Below, one piece after another: positions 1-6,643 of a stretch of DNA of 6,643 bases. Source of the stretch: an uncultured Brevundimonas sp. (GTDB lineage Bacteria; Pseudomonadota; Alphaproteobacteria; Caulobacterales; Caulobacteraceae). Within the stretch, counting starts at the first letter, position 1. Each line of letters opens with the position of its first letter. The notes beneath the pieces are model-generated. The model was not told where the DNA came from and ran no database searches. It saw nothing but the letters and a program-made list of their open reading frames with translations. The stretch is taken from contig CAMLNT010000137.1 in the NCBI GenBank assembly GCA_946481425.1, positions 1 to 6,643 on the forward strand. Direction: 5' to 3'. The translations under genes were made by a program, and so were the position numbers.

Positions 1-2365
<2,365 letters not shown>

Positions 2366-2437
2366 CCTGGAACGCGCCGGGGCAAGGGCTTCCCCACCGG
2401 GAAACCCCGGACGCGCGCGCCCGCCTGCCGCAGGCGC
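2366..2437. other. Convergent intergenic spacer with small hairpins, no clear terminator
   Basis: This 72-base gap lies between the stop of metH and the stop of the opposing DUF2058 gene. It holds several short inverted repeats. CCGGGG (2377-2382) pairs with CCCCGG (2405-2410), and nested inside it TTCCC (2390-2394) pairs with GGGAA (2399-2403). Next to the DUF2058 stop, CGCCTG (2422-2427) pairs with CAGGCG (2431-2436) across a 3-base loop. None is followed by a T tract on either strand, so intrinsic termination is not supported. The hairpins may stabilise 3' ends or simply reflect the high GC content. Confidence 0.4.
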
Positions 2438-3169
2438 CTACCAGACGAGGTCGTCCGGCACCTGGTATTTCGGGTCGGCATAGGGATCGTCGCCCGCCGG
2501 TGCGTCCGGATCCACGCGCAGCGCGACCGCCGGCGCGAAGATCGCCTCCACCTCGGCCAGCAGCGGGGCCGGCACGAGCAGGTAGCGGCCATCGAGCTGC
2601 ACCACGCCCAGCTCGCCAGCGTTGAGCGCCTTCAGCTGGGTCTCGGTCACGTGGATGCGCTTGATCTTGCCACCGTAGGGGAAGTGCCGGGCTATCTCGG
2701 CCGCGGGGTCGTTGAGCGACTTGTCCTTGAGGAACTCCGCCAGTTTCGCCTTCGCTTCGCGGCGCAGGCGGGCCTCTTCCTGGCGCAGGCGCTCGGCCTC
2801 GATGCGCTCCTCCTTCTCGCGCTGCGCGCGGATGGCGTAGGCCTTGGCGAGGTCGATCTCCTCCTGGGTCCGCGGCGTGGAGGGTCGCGGCCTGCCGCCG
2901 GCTGGGCGAGGCGGACGGCCATCAGCACGGCGGGCGTCGGGCCTGCCGTCGCGACGGGGCGCACCGGGCTTTCCGTCCGCACCGGGACGTGCGTCTTTTT
3001 TTCCGCGTTCGCCGCCCGGACGACGCTCTCCGCCATGCATGGGCGGCTTGCCGCCCGGCTTGCGGCCCTCGCCGCCACGCTCGGCGCGGGGCGCACGCTC
3101 CGGTTTCGGCTCGGGCTCGGGTGCCTTGAAACCCAGGCCCAGCAGTTTGTCGCGCAGGGAATTGCTCAT
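2438..3169 (-). CDS. DUF2058 (YaiL-like) protein with a basic Arg/Gly/Pro-rich insert
   Basis: This 243-residue protein of unknown function is assigned by its ends. The C-terminus GDDPYADPKYQVPDDLVW closely matches what I recall of E. coli YaiL (DPYADFKVPDDLMW), and the N-terminus MSNSLRDKLLGLGFK suits the family. Residues about 16-100 are low complexity, rich in Arg, Gly, Pro, Lys and Asp, with repeated PGG and DGRP motifs, and are probably disordered. Residues about 102-148 are a charged Glu/Arg/Ala helix, likely coiled coil, and 150-243 form the conserved end domain. E. coli YaiL, at roughly 180 residues, lacks the long insert. I chose the ATG at 3167-3169 because GAAGG lies 10 bases upstream and the protein then begins with the family-like MSNSLRDKLL. 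A TTG at 3188-3190 would overlap the slyX stop and add seven residues. The gene follows slyX by 17 bases and is probably co-transcribed. Nucleic-acid binding is possible from the basic region but unproven. Confidence 0.85.
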   Translation of the reverse strand: MSNSLRDKLLGLGFKAPEPEPKPERAPRAERGGEGRKPGGKPPMHGGERRPGGERGKKDARPGADGKPGAPRRDGRPDARRADGRPPRPAGGRPRPSTPRTQEEIDLAKAYAIRAQREKEERIEAERLRQEEARLRREAKAKLAEFLKDKSLNDPAAEIARHFPYGGKIKRIHVTETQLKALNAGELGVVQLDGRYLLVPAPLLAEVEAIFAPAVALRVDPDAPAGDDPYADPKYQVPDDLVW

Positions 3170-3186
3170 CAGGTTCAAGCCTTCGT

Positions 3187-3435
3187 TCAATAGTGCGGCG
3201 GCGGCGGTTCTTCGCCGGGATCCGCGTAGAGCATGGTGCGCACCTGCTTCAGGTCGGCCAGGGCACGCTGCAGCATTTCGCTGGTGCGCGCCGTTTCCAA
3301 GCGGGCGTCGGCGAGGGCGTCGCTCATCTCCGCGAGCGAGTGCTCCTGGAAGGCGACGCGGGTTTCCAGCTCGGCCAGTCGCGCTTCGATGGCACCGGCG
3401 GCGGCGGGCGGCAGGGAATCGTCGGGCGTGGACAT
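3187..3435 (-). CDS. slyX: SlyX family protein
   Basis: This is an 82-residue SlyX homologue. Residues about 14-70 form a heptad-like, Leu/Ala/Glu-rich helix expected to make a coiled coil. It includes the family signature LAELETRVAFQEHSLAEM near residues 20-37. The C-terminus EEPPPPHY reproduces the Pro-rich PPPHY ending of E. coli SlyX as I remember it. The length is slightly above the usual 70-odd residues because of a Pro/Ala-rich start. The biochemical role of SlyX is unknown; the name comes from its position next to slyD in E. coli. The ATG at 3433-3435 has GGAG six bases upstream. The ugd stop is 13 bases upstream and the DUF2058 start 17 bases downstream, so the three genes are very likely one transcript. 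Confidence 0.92.
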   Translation of the reverse strand: MSTPDDSLPPAAAGAIEARLAELETRVAFQEHSLAEMSDALADARLETARTSEMLQRALADLKQVRTMLYADPGEEPPPPHY

Positions 3436-3448
3436 GCGGGGCTCCGGC

Positions 3449-4789
3449 TCAGTCCCGGCCCAGGCTGCGGCCGCGGCCGATGCCGTAATAGGCCAGGCCC
3501 GCCGCCTCGACCGAGGCCGGGTCGTAGATGTTGCGGCCGTCGAACACCGCGCGTTCGCGCAGGGTGGCGGCCAGCGCGGCGAAATCGGGGTTCCAGAACG
3601 CCTTCCATTCGGTCACCACGACCAGTGCGTCGGCCCCCTGCAGGGCTTCGGCCGGCGTGCGGCAGAACACCAGGTCGTCCCGGTCGCCGAAGAGGCGGCG
3701 GGCCTCGTCCATGGCTTCCGGGTCGTGGGCGCGGACGCTGGCCCCGGCGCCATGCAACTGCTCGATCAGCCTGCGGCTCGATGCCTCGCGCATGTCGTCG
3801 GTGTTGGGCTTGAAGGCCAGGCCCCAGACCGCGAAGGTCCGGCCCGCGAGCGCGCCGTGGAAATGCCGCTGCAGCAGCTCGAACAGTTTGGACTTCTGGC
3901 GATGGTTGACCGCCTCCACCGCCTCCAGCAGCTTCGCGTCGTAACCGTGCTGGCGCGCGGTGCGGCCCAGCGCCTGCACGTCCTTGGGGAAGCACGAGCC
4001 GCCGTAGCCGGCGCCCGGGTAGATGAAGTGGTAGCCGATGCGCGGATCGGAGCCGATGCCGTGGCGGACCATCTCGATGTCGGCACCGACACGCTCGGCG
4101 ATGTTGGCCATCTCGTTCATGAAGCTGATCTTGGTCGCCAGCATCGCGTTGGCGGCGTATTTGGTCAGCTCGGCCGAACGCTCGTCCATCACCACGAAAC
4201 GCTCGTGGTTGCGGTTGAAGGGCGCATACAGCCGTTTCATGCGCTCGACCGCGGCCTGGCTGCGCGAGCCCAGGACGATGCGGTCGGGACGCATGCAGTC
4301 GTTCACCGCCGCTCCCTCCTTCAGGAACTCGGGGTTGGACACCACGTCGAACGTGACCACCACGCCCCGCCTGGCCAGCTCGGCGTCGATGGCCTCGCGC
4401 ACGCGGTCCGCAGTGCCCACCGGCACGGTGGACTTGTTGACGACGATGGCCGGTCGCGCGAGGTTGGCGCCGATGGTCCGGGCGACCGCCAGAACGTACT
4501 GCAGGTCGGCGCTGCCGTCCTCGTCCGGGGGCGTGCCGACCGCGATGAAGAGGATCTCGCCGTGGGCGATGGCGCCGACCGCGTCGGTGGTGAAGGCGAG
4601 GCGACCGGCGCCATGGTTGGCCAGCACCATCTCCTCGAGGCCGGGCTCGTAGATCGGCACCTCGCCGCGGTTCAGGCCCTCGACCTTGGCCTGGTCGATG
4701 TCGACGCAGACCACCTCGTGCCCGACCTCGGCCAGGCAGGCGCCGGTGACCAGGCCGACGTAACCGGTTCCGAATACCGTGACTTTCAT
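3449..4789 (-). CDS. ugd: UDP-glucose 6-dehydrogenase
   Basis: This cytoplasmic enzyme oxidises UDP-glucose to UDP-glucuronate with two NAD+. The product feeds exopolysaccharide, capsule or aminoarabinose-lipid A synthesis. The 446-residue length is typical. The N-terminal Rossmann domain opens with GTGYVG at residues 7-12 and has an acidic strand end at VDID (29-32). Family motifs follow: VGTPPDEDG (84-92), NKSTVPVGT (118-126), SNPEFLKEG (151-159) and [13 protein letters not shown] (208-220), with the expected Lys210 and Asn214. [10 protein letters not shown] (261-270) carries the catalytic Cys266 (codon 3992-3994) and Asp270. The C-terminal UDP-binding domain has [15 protein letters not shown]. 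All key residues are present. The ATG at 4787-4789 gives the canonical [12 protein letters not shown] start; the ribosome site is weak (GTAGG very close to ATG). It appears to be the first gene of a ugd-slyX-DUF2058 operon and is separated from the upstream isomerase gene by a strong terminator. A related nucleotide-sugar dehydrogenase (for example GDP-mannose) is less likely. Confidence 0.95.
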   Translation of the reverse strand: MKVTVFGTGYVGLVTGACLAEVGHEVVCVDIDQAKVEGLNRGEVPIYEPGLEEMVLANHGAGRLAFTTDAVGAIAHGEILFIAVGTPPDEDGSADLQYVLAVARTIGANLARPAIVVNKSTVPVGTADRVREAIDAELARRGVVVTFDVVSNPEFLKEGAAVNDCMRPDRIVLGSRSQAAVERMKRLYAPFNRNHERFVVMDERSAELTKYAANAMLATKISFMNEMANIAERVGADIEMVRHGIGSDPRIGYHFIYPGAGYGGSCFPKDVQALGRTARQHGYDAKLLEAVEAVNHRQKSKLFELLQRHFHGALAGRTFAVWGLAFKPNTDDMREASSRRLIEQLHGAGASVRAHDPEAMDEARRLFGDRDDLVFCRTPAEALQGADALVVVTEWKAFWNPDFAALAATLRERAVFDGRNIYDPASVEAAGLAYYGIGRGRSLGRD

Positions 4790-4825
4790 GCGCCTACCCC
4801 GCTAAGCCCGGGACGTCCGCCCCGG
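4790..4825 (-). promoter_or_regulatory. ugd: Short ugd leader, promoter not identified
   Basis: Only 36 bases lie between the terminator T tract and the ugd ATG. They hold a small inverted repeat, CCGGG (4808-4812) with CCCGG (4821-4825), and a weak GTAGG ribosome site. I see no convincing -35/-10 pair. TTGTTT within the terminator T tract could serve as a -35, but no matching -10 follows at normal spacing. The ugd promoter therefore either overlaps the terminator, is atypical, or ugd relies partly on read-through. Confidence 0.3.
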
Positions 4826-4861
4826 AAAACAAACCGGCGCCGGGAATGCTCCCGGCGCCGG
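4826..4861 (-). terminator. Intrinsic terminator of the FKBP isomerase gene
   Basis: The arms CCGGCGCCGGG (4834-4844) and CCCGGCGCCGG (4851-4861) pair perfectly over 11 bp around the 6-base loop AATGCT. Read on the minus strand, the stem is followed at once by TTTGTTTT (4833-4826). It begins 15 bases after the TAA of the isomerase gene. This is a classic Rho-independent layout, and a T-rich run is unusual in so GC-rich a sequence. It insulates ugd from the isomerase transcript. Confidence 0.9.
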
Positions 4862-4876
4862 CCGATGTTGGCACGA

Positions 4877-5668
4877 TTACTTGACGATCTCGATCAGCTC
4901 GACCTCGAAGGTCAGCATCGAGTTCGGCGGGATCGGGCCGCCGCCGCTCTCGCCATAACCCAGCTCGGACGGAATCCAGAAGGTGTACTTGCTGCCGACC
5001 GGCATCAGCGCGACGCCTTCGGCCCAGCCGGGGATCACCTGGTTCAGGCCGAACTCGGCCGGCTGGCCCCGCTCGTAGGAGCTGTCGAACACGGTGCCGT
5101 CGAGCAGGGTGCCCTTGTAGTGCACGCGGACGACGTCGCTGGCGGTCGGCTGCGGGCCGTTGCCGGCGCGCTCGACGCGGTACTGCAGGCCGCTCTCGGT
5201 GGTCTTGACGCTGGGCTTGTCCTTGTTCGCGGCCAGGAACGCCGCGCCCTCTTCCTTGCCCTTGGCGGCCTTGGCGGCCTGTTCGGCGGCCTGCTTGGCC
5301 TGCAGCTTGGCGGTGAAGGCTTCCTGGATCTTGAGCGACTGTTCCTCGGTCAGCTTCGGGGCCTCGCCGGCAAAAGCGGAGGCCATGGCCTCGGCGATCA
5401 CCTCGACGTCGAGGTCGTCCTTGATCGGGGCCAGCGACTTGGCCATGTCCAGGCCGATCATGTAGCTGACCTGCTTCTTCTCGGTTTCCAGGCCTTCGAT
5501 GCCGGCGACGGCGGGCGCGCCCGGCTCGGCCTTGGCGGCATCGTCGGTGGCCTCGGCGGCGGTCTCGGTCCCGCCTTCGTCCTTGTCCTCGGACGGCTTG
5601 CAGGCGCTGAGGGAGAACACCAGGCTGGCCAGGACCAGCGGCGCGGCGAATCGCAGGGCGGAATTCAT
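4877..5668 (-). CDS. FKBP-type peptidyl-prolyl cis-trans isomerase, lipoprotein (FkpA/Mip-like)
   Basis: The enzyme speeds cis-trans isomerisation at proline bonds and probably acts as a folding helper in the periplasm. The 263-residue product starts with a lipoprotein signal: basic Arg6, a hydrophobic stretch (about 8-20) and lipobox SLSAC with the lipidated Cys23 (codon 5600-5602). Lys follows Cys, so outer-membrane sorting is likely. A charged, Ala/Glu-rich linker covers 24-60. The FKBP N-terminal dimerisation domain spans about 63-125, starting KKQVSYMIGLDMAKSL, and continues into a long Ala/Lys helix to about 140. The FKBP catalytic domain spans about 158-261. Its recognisable pocket residues are Tyr184 (HYKG), Phe194-Asp195 (FDSS), Val211-Ile212 and Trp215 (VIPGW), Tyr238 (GYG) and IPP (246-248). 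The ATG at 5666-5668 is chosen because AGGAG lies 10 bases upstream and the signal peptide begins there. A longer in-frame start at 5755 would bury the signal peptide. It is monocistronic, ending in a strong terminator. Confidence 0.94.
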   Translation of the reverse strand: MNSALRFAAPLVLASLVFSLSACKPSEDKDEGGTETAAEATDDAAKAEPGAPAVAGIEGLETEKKQVSYMIGLDMAKSLAPIKDDLDVEVIAEAMASAFAGEAPKLTEEQSLKIQEAFTAKLQAKQAAEQAAKAAKGKEEGAAFLAANKDKPSVKTTESGLQYRVERAGNGPQPTASDVVRVHYKGTLLDGTVFDSSYERGQPAEFGLNQVIPGWAEGVALMPVGSKYTFWIPSELGYGESGGGPIPPNSMLTFEVELIEIVK

Positions 5669-5716
5669 TGCAGAAGGACTCCTGAAGGGGCGGGCCGGGT
5701 CGGCACGTCGCCGCCT

Positions 5717-5746
5717 ATTGTCGCGGCGCGCAGCCGCGACGGCAAT
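5717..5746 (-). promoter_or_regulatory. Candidate promoter of the isomerase gene with internal dyad
   Basis: Read on the minus strand, TTGCCG (5745-5740) and GACAAT (5722-5717) are separated by exactly 17 bases, each matching four of six sigma-70 consensus bases. Transcription would start near 5710, giving a leader of about 40 bases before the ATG. The spacer contains the inverted repeat GTCGCGG (5720-5726) and CCGCGAC (5734-5740), so a dimeric regulator could bind here. On the plus strand, TTGTCG (5718-5723), 17 bases, then GGCAAT (5741-5746) makes a weaker divergent promoter for the NTF2-like gene. All of this is prediction from base patterns only. Confidence 0.35.
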
Positions 5747-5788
5747 CGCGGGCATCGGAACGGTTCAGGCGGCGGGACGGCCCGAGCC

Positions 5789-5817
5789 CCCGGGCGAACC
5801 CGGGCCGGGTCGCCCGG
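5789..5817 (+). repeat. GC-rich inverted repeats upstream of the NTF2-like gene
   Basis: Two alternative hairpins overlap. CCCGGG (5789-5794) pairs with CCCGGG (5799-5804) around a CGAA loop. CCGGGCGA (5790-5797) pairs with TCGCCCGG (5810-5817) over 8 bp around a 12-base interior. They lie 39 bases before the ATG of the NTF2-like gene and would be in its leader if transcription starts near 5750. No T tract follows, so they are not a terminator. They may be incidental to the base composition. Confidence 0.45.
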
Positions 5818-5855
5818 TCATGCCGTCCTCACGCGTCCCGCGGTGGAATCGGGGC

Positions 5856-6356
5856 ATGGAAACACTCGATGAACTGGATCTCGCCCGGACCCGCCATCCG
5901 GCCCCGCCCGCCGCGGGCAGCCCCGCGGAGGCAGAAGCGCTGGCCTCGTTCTCGGCCTTCTTTTCGAGCTTCGCGCCGGACCGCATCGAGCAGCTGCTGG
6001 CGCGCACCTATGCCGAGGATGTCTATTTCAACGACACGCTGAAGACGGTGCGCGGGCTGCCGGCGCTCGGGCACTACCTGCAGGAAAGCGCCGCCGCCGT
6101 GGAGGACTGCCGGGTGAGGATCCTCGAGACCACGCGTACGGTCCACGACGAACACCTCGTGCGCTGGACGATGATGATCCGCTTCCGCCGCTTACGGCGC
6201 GGCATCGACACCTGGACGGTGGGCATGAGCCACCTGCGCTTCGACGCGGCGGGCCGCATCGTGTACCACCAGGACTACTGGAATGCGGCGGACGGGATTT
6301 TCCAGCACATCCCGCTGCTGGGCGCCGCGATCGCCGCGATCAAGCGCCGGCTCTGA
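5856..6356 (+). CDS. NTF2-like / SnoaL-like domain protein, function unknown
   Basis: The 166-residue protein looks like the small cone-shaped NTF2/SnoaL fold. Residues about 28-55 form the opening helices (EALASFSAFFSSF, RIEQLLARTYAEDVYFND), and a second helix follows at LPALGHYLQESAAAV. Beta strands come next (CRVRILETTRTV, HLVRWTMMIRF, TWTVGMSHLRFD, GRIVYHQDYWN). The pattern of a polar pocket residue run near YFND and a closing HQDYWNAADG is typical of this superfamily. The C-terminus ends in an apolar-then-basic helix (IPLLGAAIAAIKRRL). Members range from ketosteroid isomerases and polyketide cyclases to non-catalytic binding proteins, so no substrate can be named. I chose the ATG at 5856; GGTGG lies about 10 bases upstream. 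An in-frame ATG at 5820 would add 12 residues. There is no signal peptide, so it is probably cytoplasmic. It is divergent from the isomerase gene and converges on the peroxidase gene. Confidence 0.8.
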   Translation: METLDELDLARTRHPAPPAAGSPAEAEALASFSAFFSSFAPDRIEQLLARTYAEDVYFNDTLKTVRGLPALGHYLQESAAAVEDCRVRILETTRTVHDEHLVRWTMMIRFRRLRRGIDTWTVGMSHLRFDAAGRIVYHQDYWNAADGIFQHIPLLGAAIAAIKRRL

Positions 6357-6363
6357 CCGGCGC
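6344..6363. repeat. Hairpin spanning the NTF2-like stop codon
   Basis: GCGCCGG (6344-6350) pairs perfectly with CCGGCGC (6357-6363) across the loop CTCTGA, which contains the TGA stop of the NTF2-like gene. The opposing peroxidase gene ends only 9 bases further on. No T tract follows on either strand. It may act as a weak shared transcription or mRNA-end signal for the convergent pair, but classic intrinsic termination is not supported. Confidence 0.4.
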
Positions 6364-6371
6364 CCGGCAGG

Positions 6372-6643
6372 TCAGGACTTGGCGACGGGCTTGCCCGGCA
6401 TGGGTGCCGCCAGCAGCTTCTCGATCTCGGCCACCAGCTTCGGATCGTCCGGCGTGGTGCGGCTGCCGAAGCTGGCGACGACCCGGCCATTCCGGTCGAT
6501 CAGGTACTTGTGGAAATTCCAGCCCGGCGCCTCTCCCGTGGCCTTGGCCAGGTCGGCGTACAGCGGCGTGGCGCCCGCGCCGCGCACCTGCACCTTCTCG
6601 AACATCGGGAACTTCACGCCGTAGGTGAGCGTGCAGAACTCCT
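6372..6643 (-). CDS. Glutathione peroxidase family protein, C-terminal part (5' partial)
   Basis: Thiol peroxidases of this family reduce hydrogen peroxide or lipid hydroperoxides using glutathione or, in many bacteria, thioredoxin. The last 89 residues are visible. They begin EFCTLTYGVKFPMFEKV, which matches the family motif FCxLxYxVxFPMFxK. Then come TPLYADL and GWNFHKYLIDRNGRVVASF, which carry the conserved catalytic Trp (codon 6519-6521) and Asn (6516-6518) of the Cys-Gln-Trp-Asn set. The Cys and Gln positions, and any signal peptide, lie beyond the right edge. The frame stays open through the last base, so the GTG at 6615-6617 is internal and not a start. The C-terminus has a short Pro/Lys tail (LLAAPMPGKPVAKS) after the last family helix. 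The stop is TGA at 6372-6374. The function is secure at family level; the thiol donor is unknown. Confidence 0.93.
   Translation of the reverse strand, partial: EFCTLTYGVKFPMFEKVQVRGAGATPLYADLAKATGEAPGWNFHKYLIDRNGRVVASFGSRTTPDDPKLVAEIEKLLAAPMPGKPVAKS

Noticed and set aside
3170..3190. TTG start for the DUF2058 protein, adding seven residues
   Set aside because: The ATG at 3167-3169 has a GAAGG site and gives the family-like MSNSLRDKLL start. The TTG would overlap the slyX stop.
5669..5755. A longer start for the isomerase, adding 29 residues
   Set aside because: It would place an Arg-rich stretch in front of the lipoprotein signal peptide. The ATG at 5666-5668 has AGGAG at good distance and the signal begins there.
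5499..5855. Upstream in-frame starts for the NTF2-like gene, including the ATG at 5820
   Set aside because: The most distant ones lie inside the isomerase gene on the other strand. The ATG at 5820 follows a strong hairpin directly and adds residues with no domain character; it remains a minor alternative.
3233..5872. An 879-codon open frame on the plus strand, opposite ugd and the isomerase gene
   Set aside because: It runs antisense to two clearly real genes and straight through their terminator. Long stop-free antisense frames are expected where third codon positions are almost all G or C, and its translation has no family motif I recognise.
6372..6617. GTG at 6615-6617 as the start of a short complete protein
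   Set aside because: The frame continues upstream to the window edge with family residues (EFCTLTYG), so the GTG is an internal valine of a truncated-by-window peroxidase.

Overview
The window is strongly GC-rich, by eye around 70%, with G or C in most third codon positions. It carries ordinary chromosomal housekeeping genes of a Gram-negative bacterium. The protein types (class I MetH, SlyX, a DUF2058/YaiL-type protein, a lipoprotein FKBP isomerase, UDP-glucose dehydrogenase) and the base composition fit a gammaproteobacterium of the Xanthomonadaceae/Lysobacteraceae type, such as Lysobacter, Luteimonas or Xanthomonas. That placement comes from remembered family similarity, not from a search.

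Layout. Bases 1-2365 (+) hold the C-terminal 787 residues of cobalamin-dependent methionine synthase; its start lies to the left of the window. A 72-base gap separates it from a convergent minus-strand cluster. In transcription order (right to left) that cluster is ugd (4789-3449), slyX (3435-3187) and a DUF2058 gene (3169-2438). The gaps inside it are only 13 and 17 bases, so it looks like one operon. To its right, also on the minus strand, is an FKBP-type peptidyl-prolyl isomerase lipoprotein (5668-4877). It ends in a textbook intrinsic terminator with an 11-bp perfect stem and a T tract (4826-4861). This isomerase is divergent from a plus-strand NTF2/SnoaL-like gene (5856-6356), and the 187-base spacer between them holds a candidate promoter with dyad symmetry. 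The NTF2-like gene converges on the 3' part of a glutathione peroxidase (minus strand, 6372 to beyond 6643).

How the genes relate. MetH makes methionine from homocysteine. Ugd supplies UDP-glucuronate for surface polysaccharides or lipid A modification. The FKBP lipoprotein probably helps proteins fold in the periplasm. The glutathione peroxidase handles peroxides. SlyX, the DUF2058 protein and the NTF2-like protein have no firm function. Nothing in the sequence ties all of these into one pathway.

I found no mobile element, CRISPR array, RNA gene or evident new multi-gene system. The points most worth a second look are the dyad in the divergent promoter region, the long Arg/Gly/Pro-rich insert and A7 run in the DUF2058 gene, and the very small space left for a ugd promoter next to a strong terminator.
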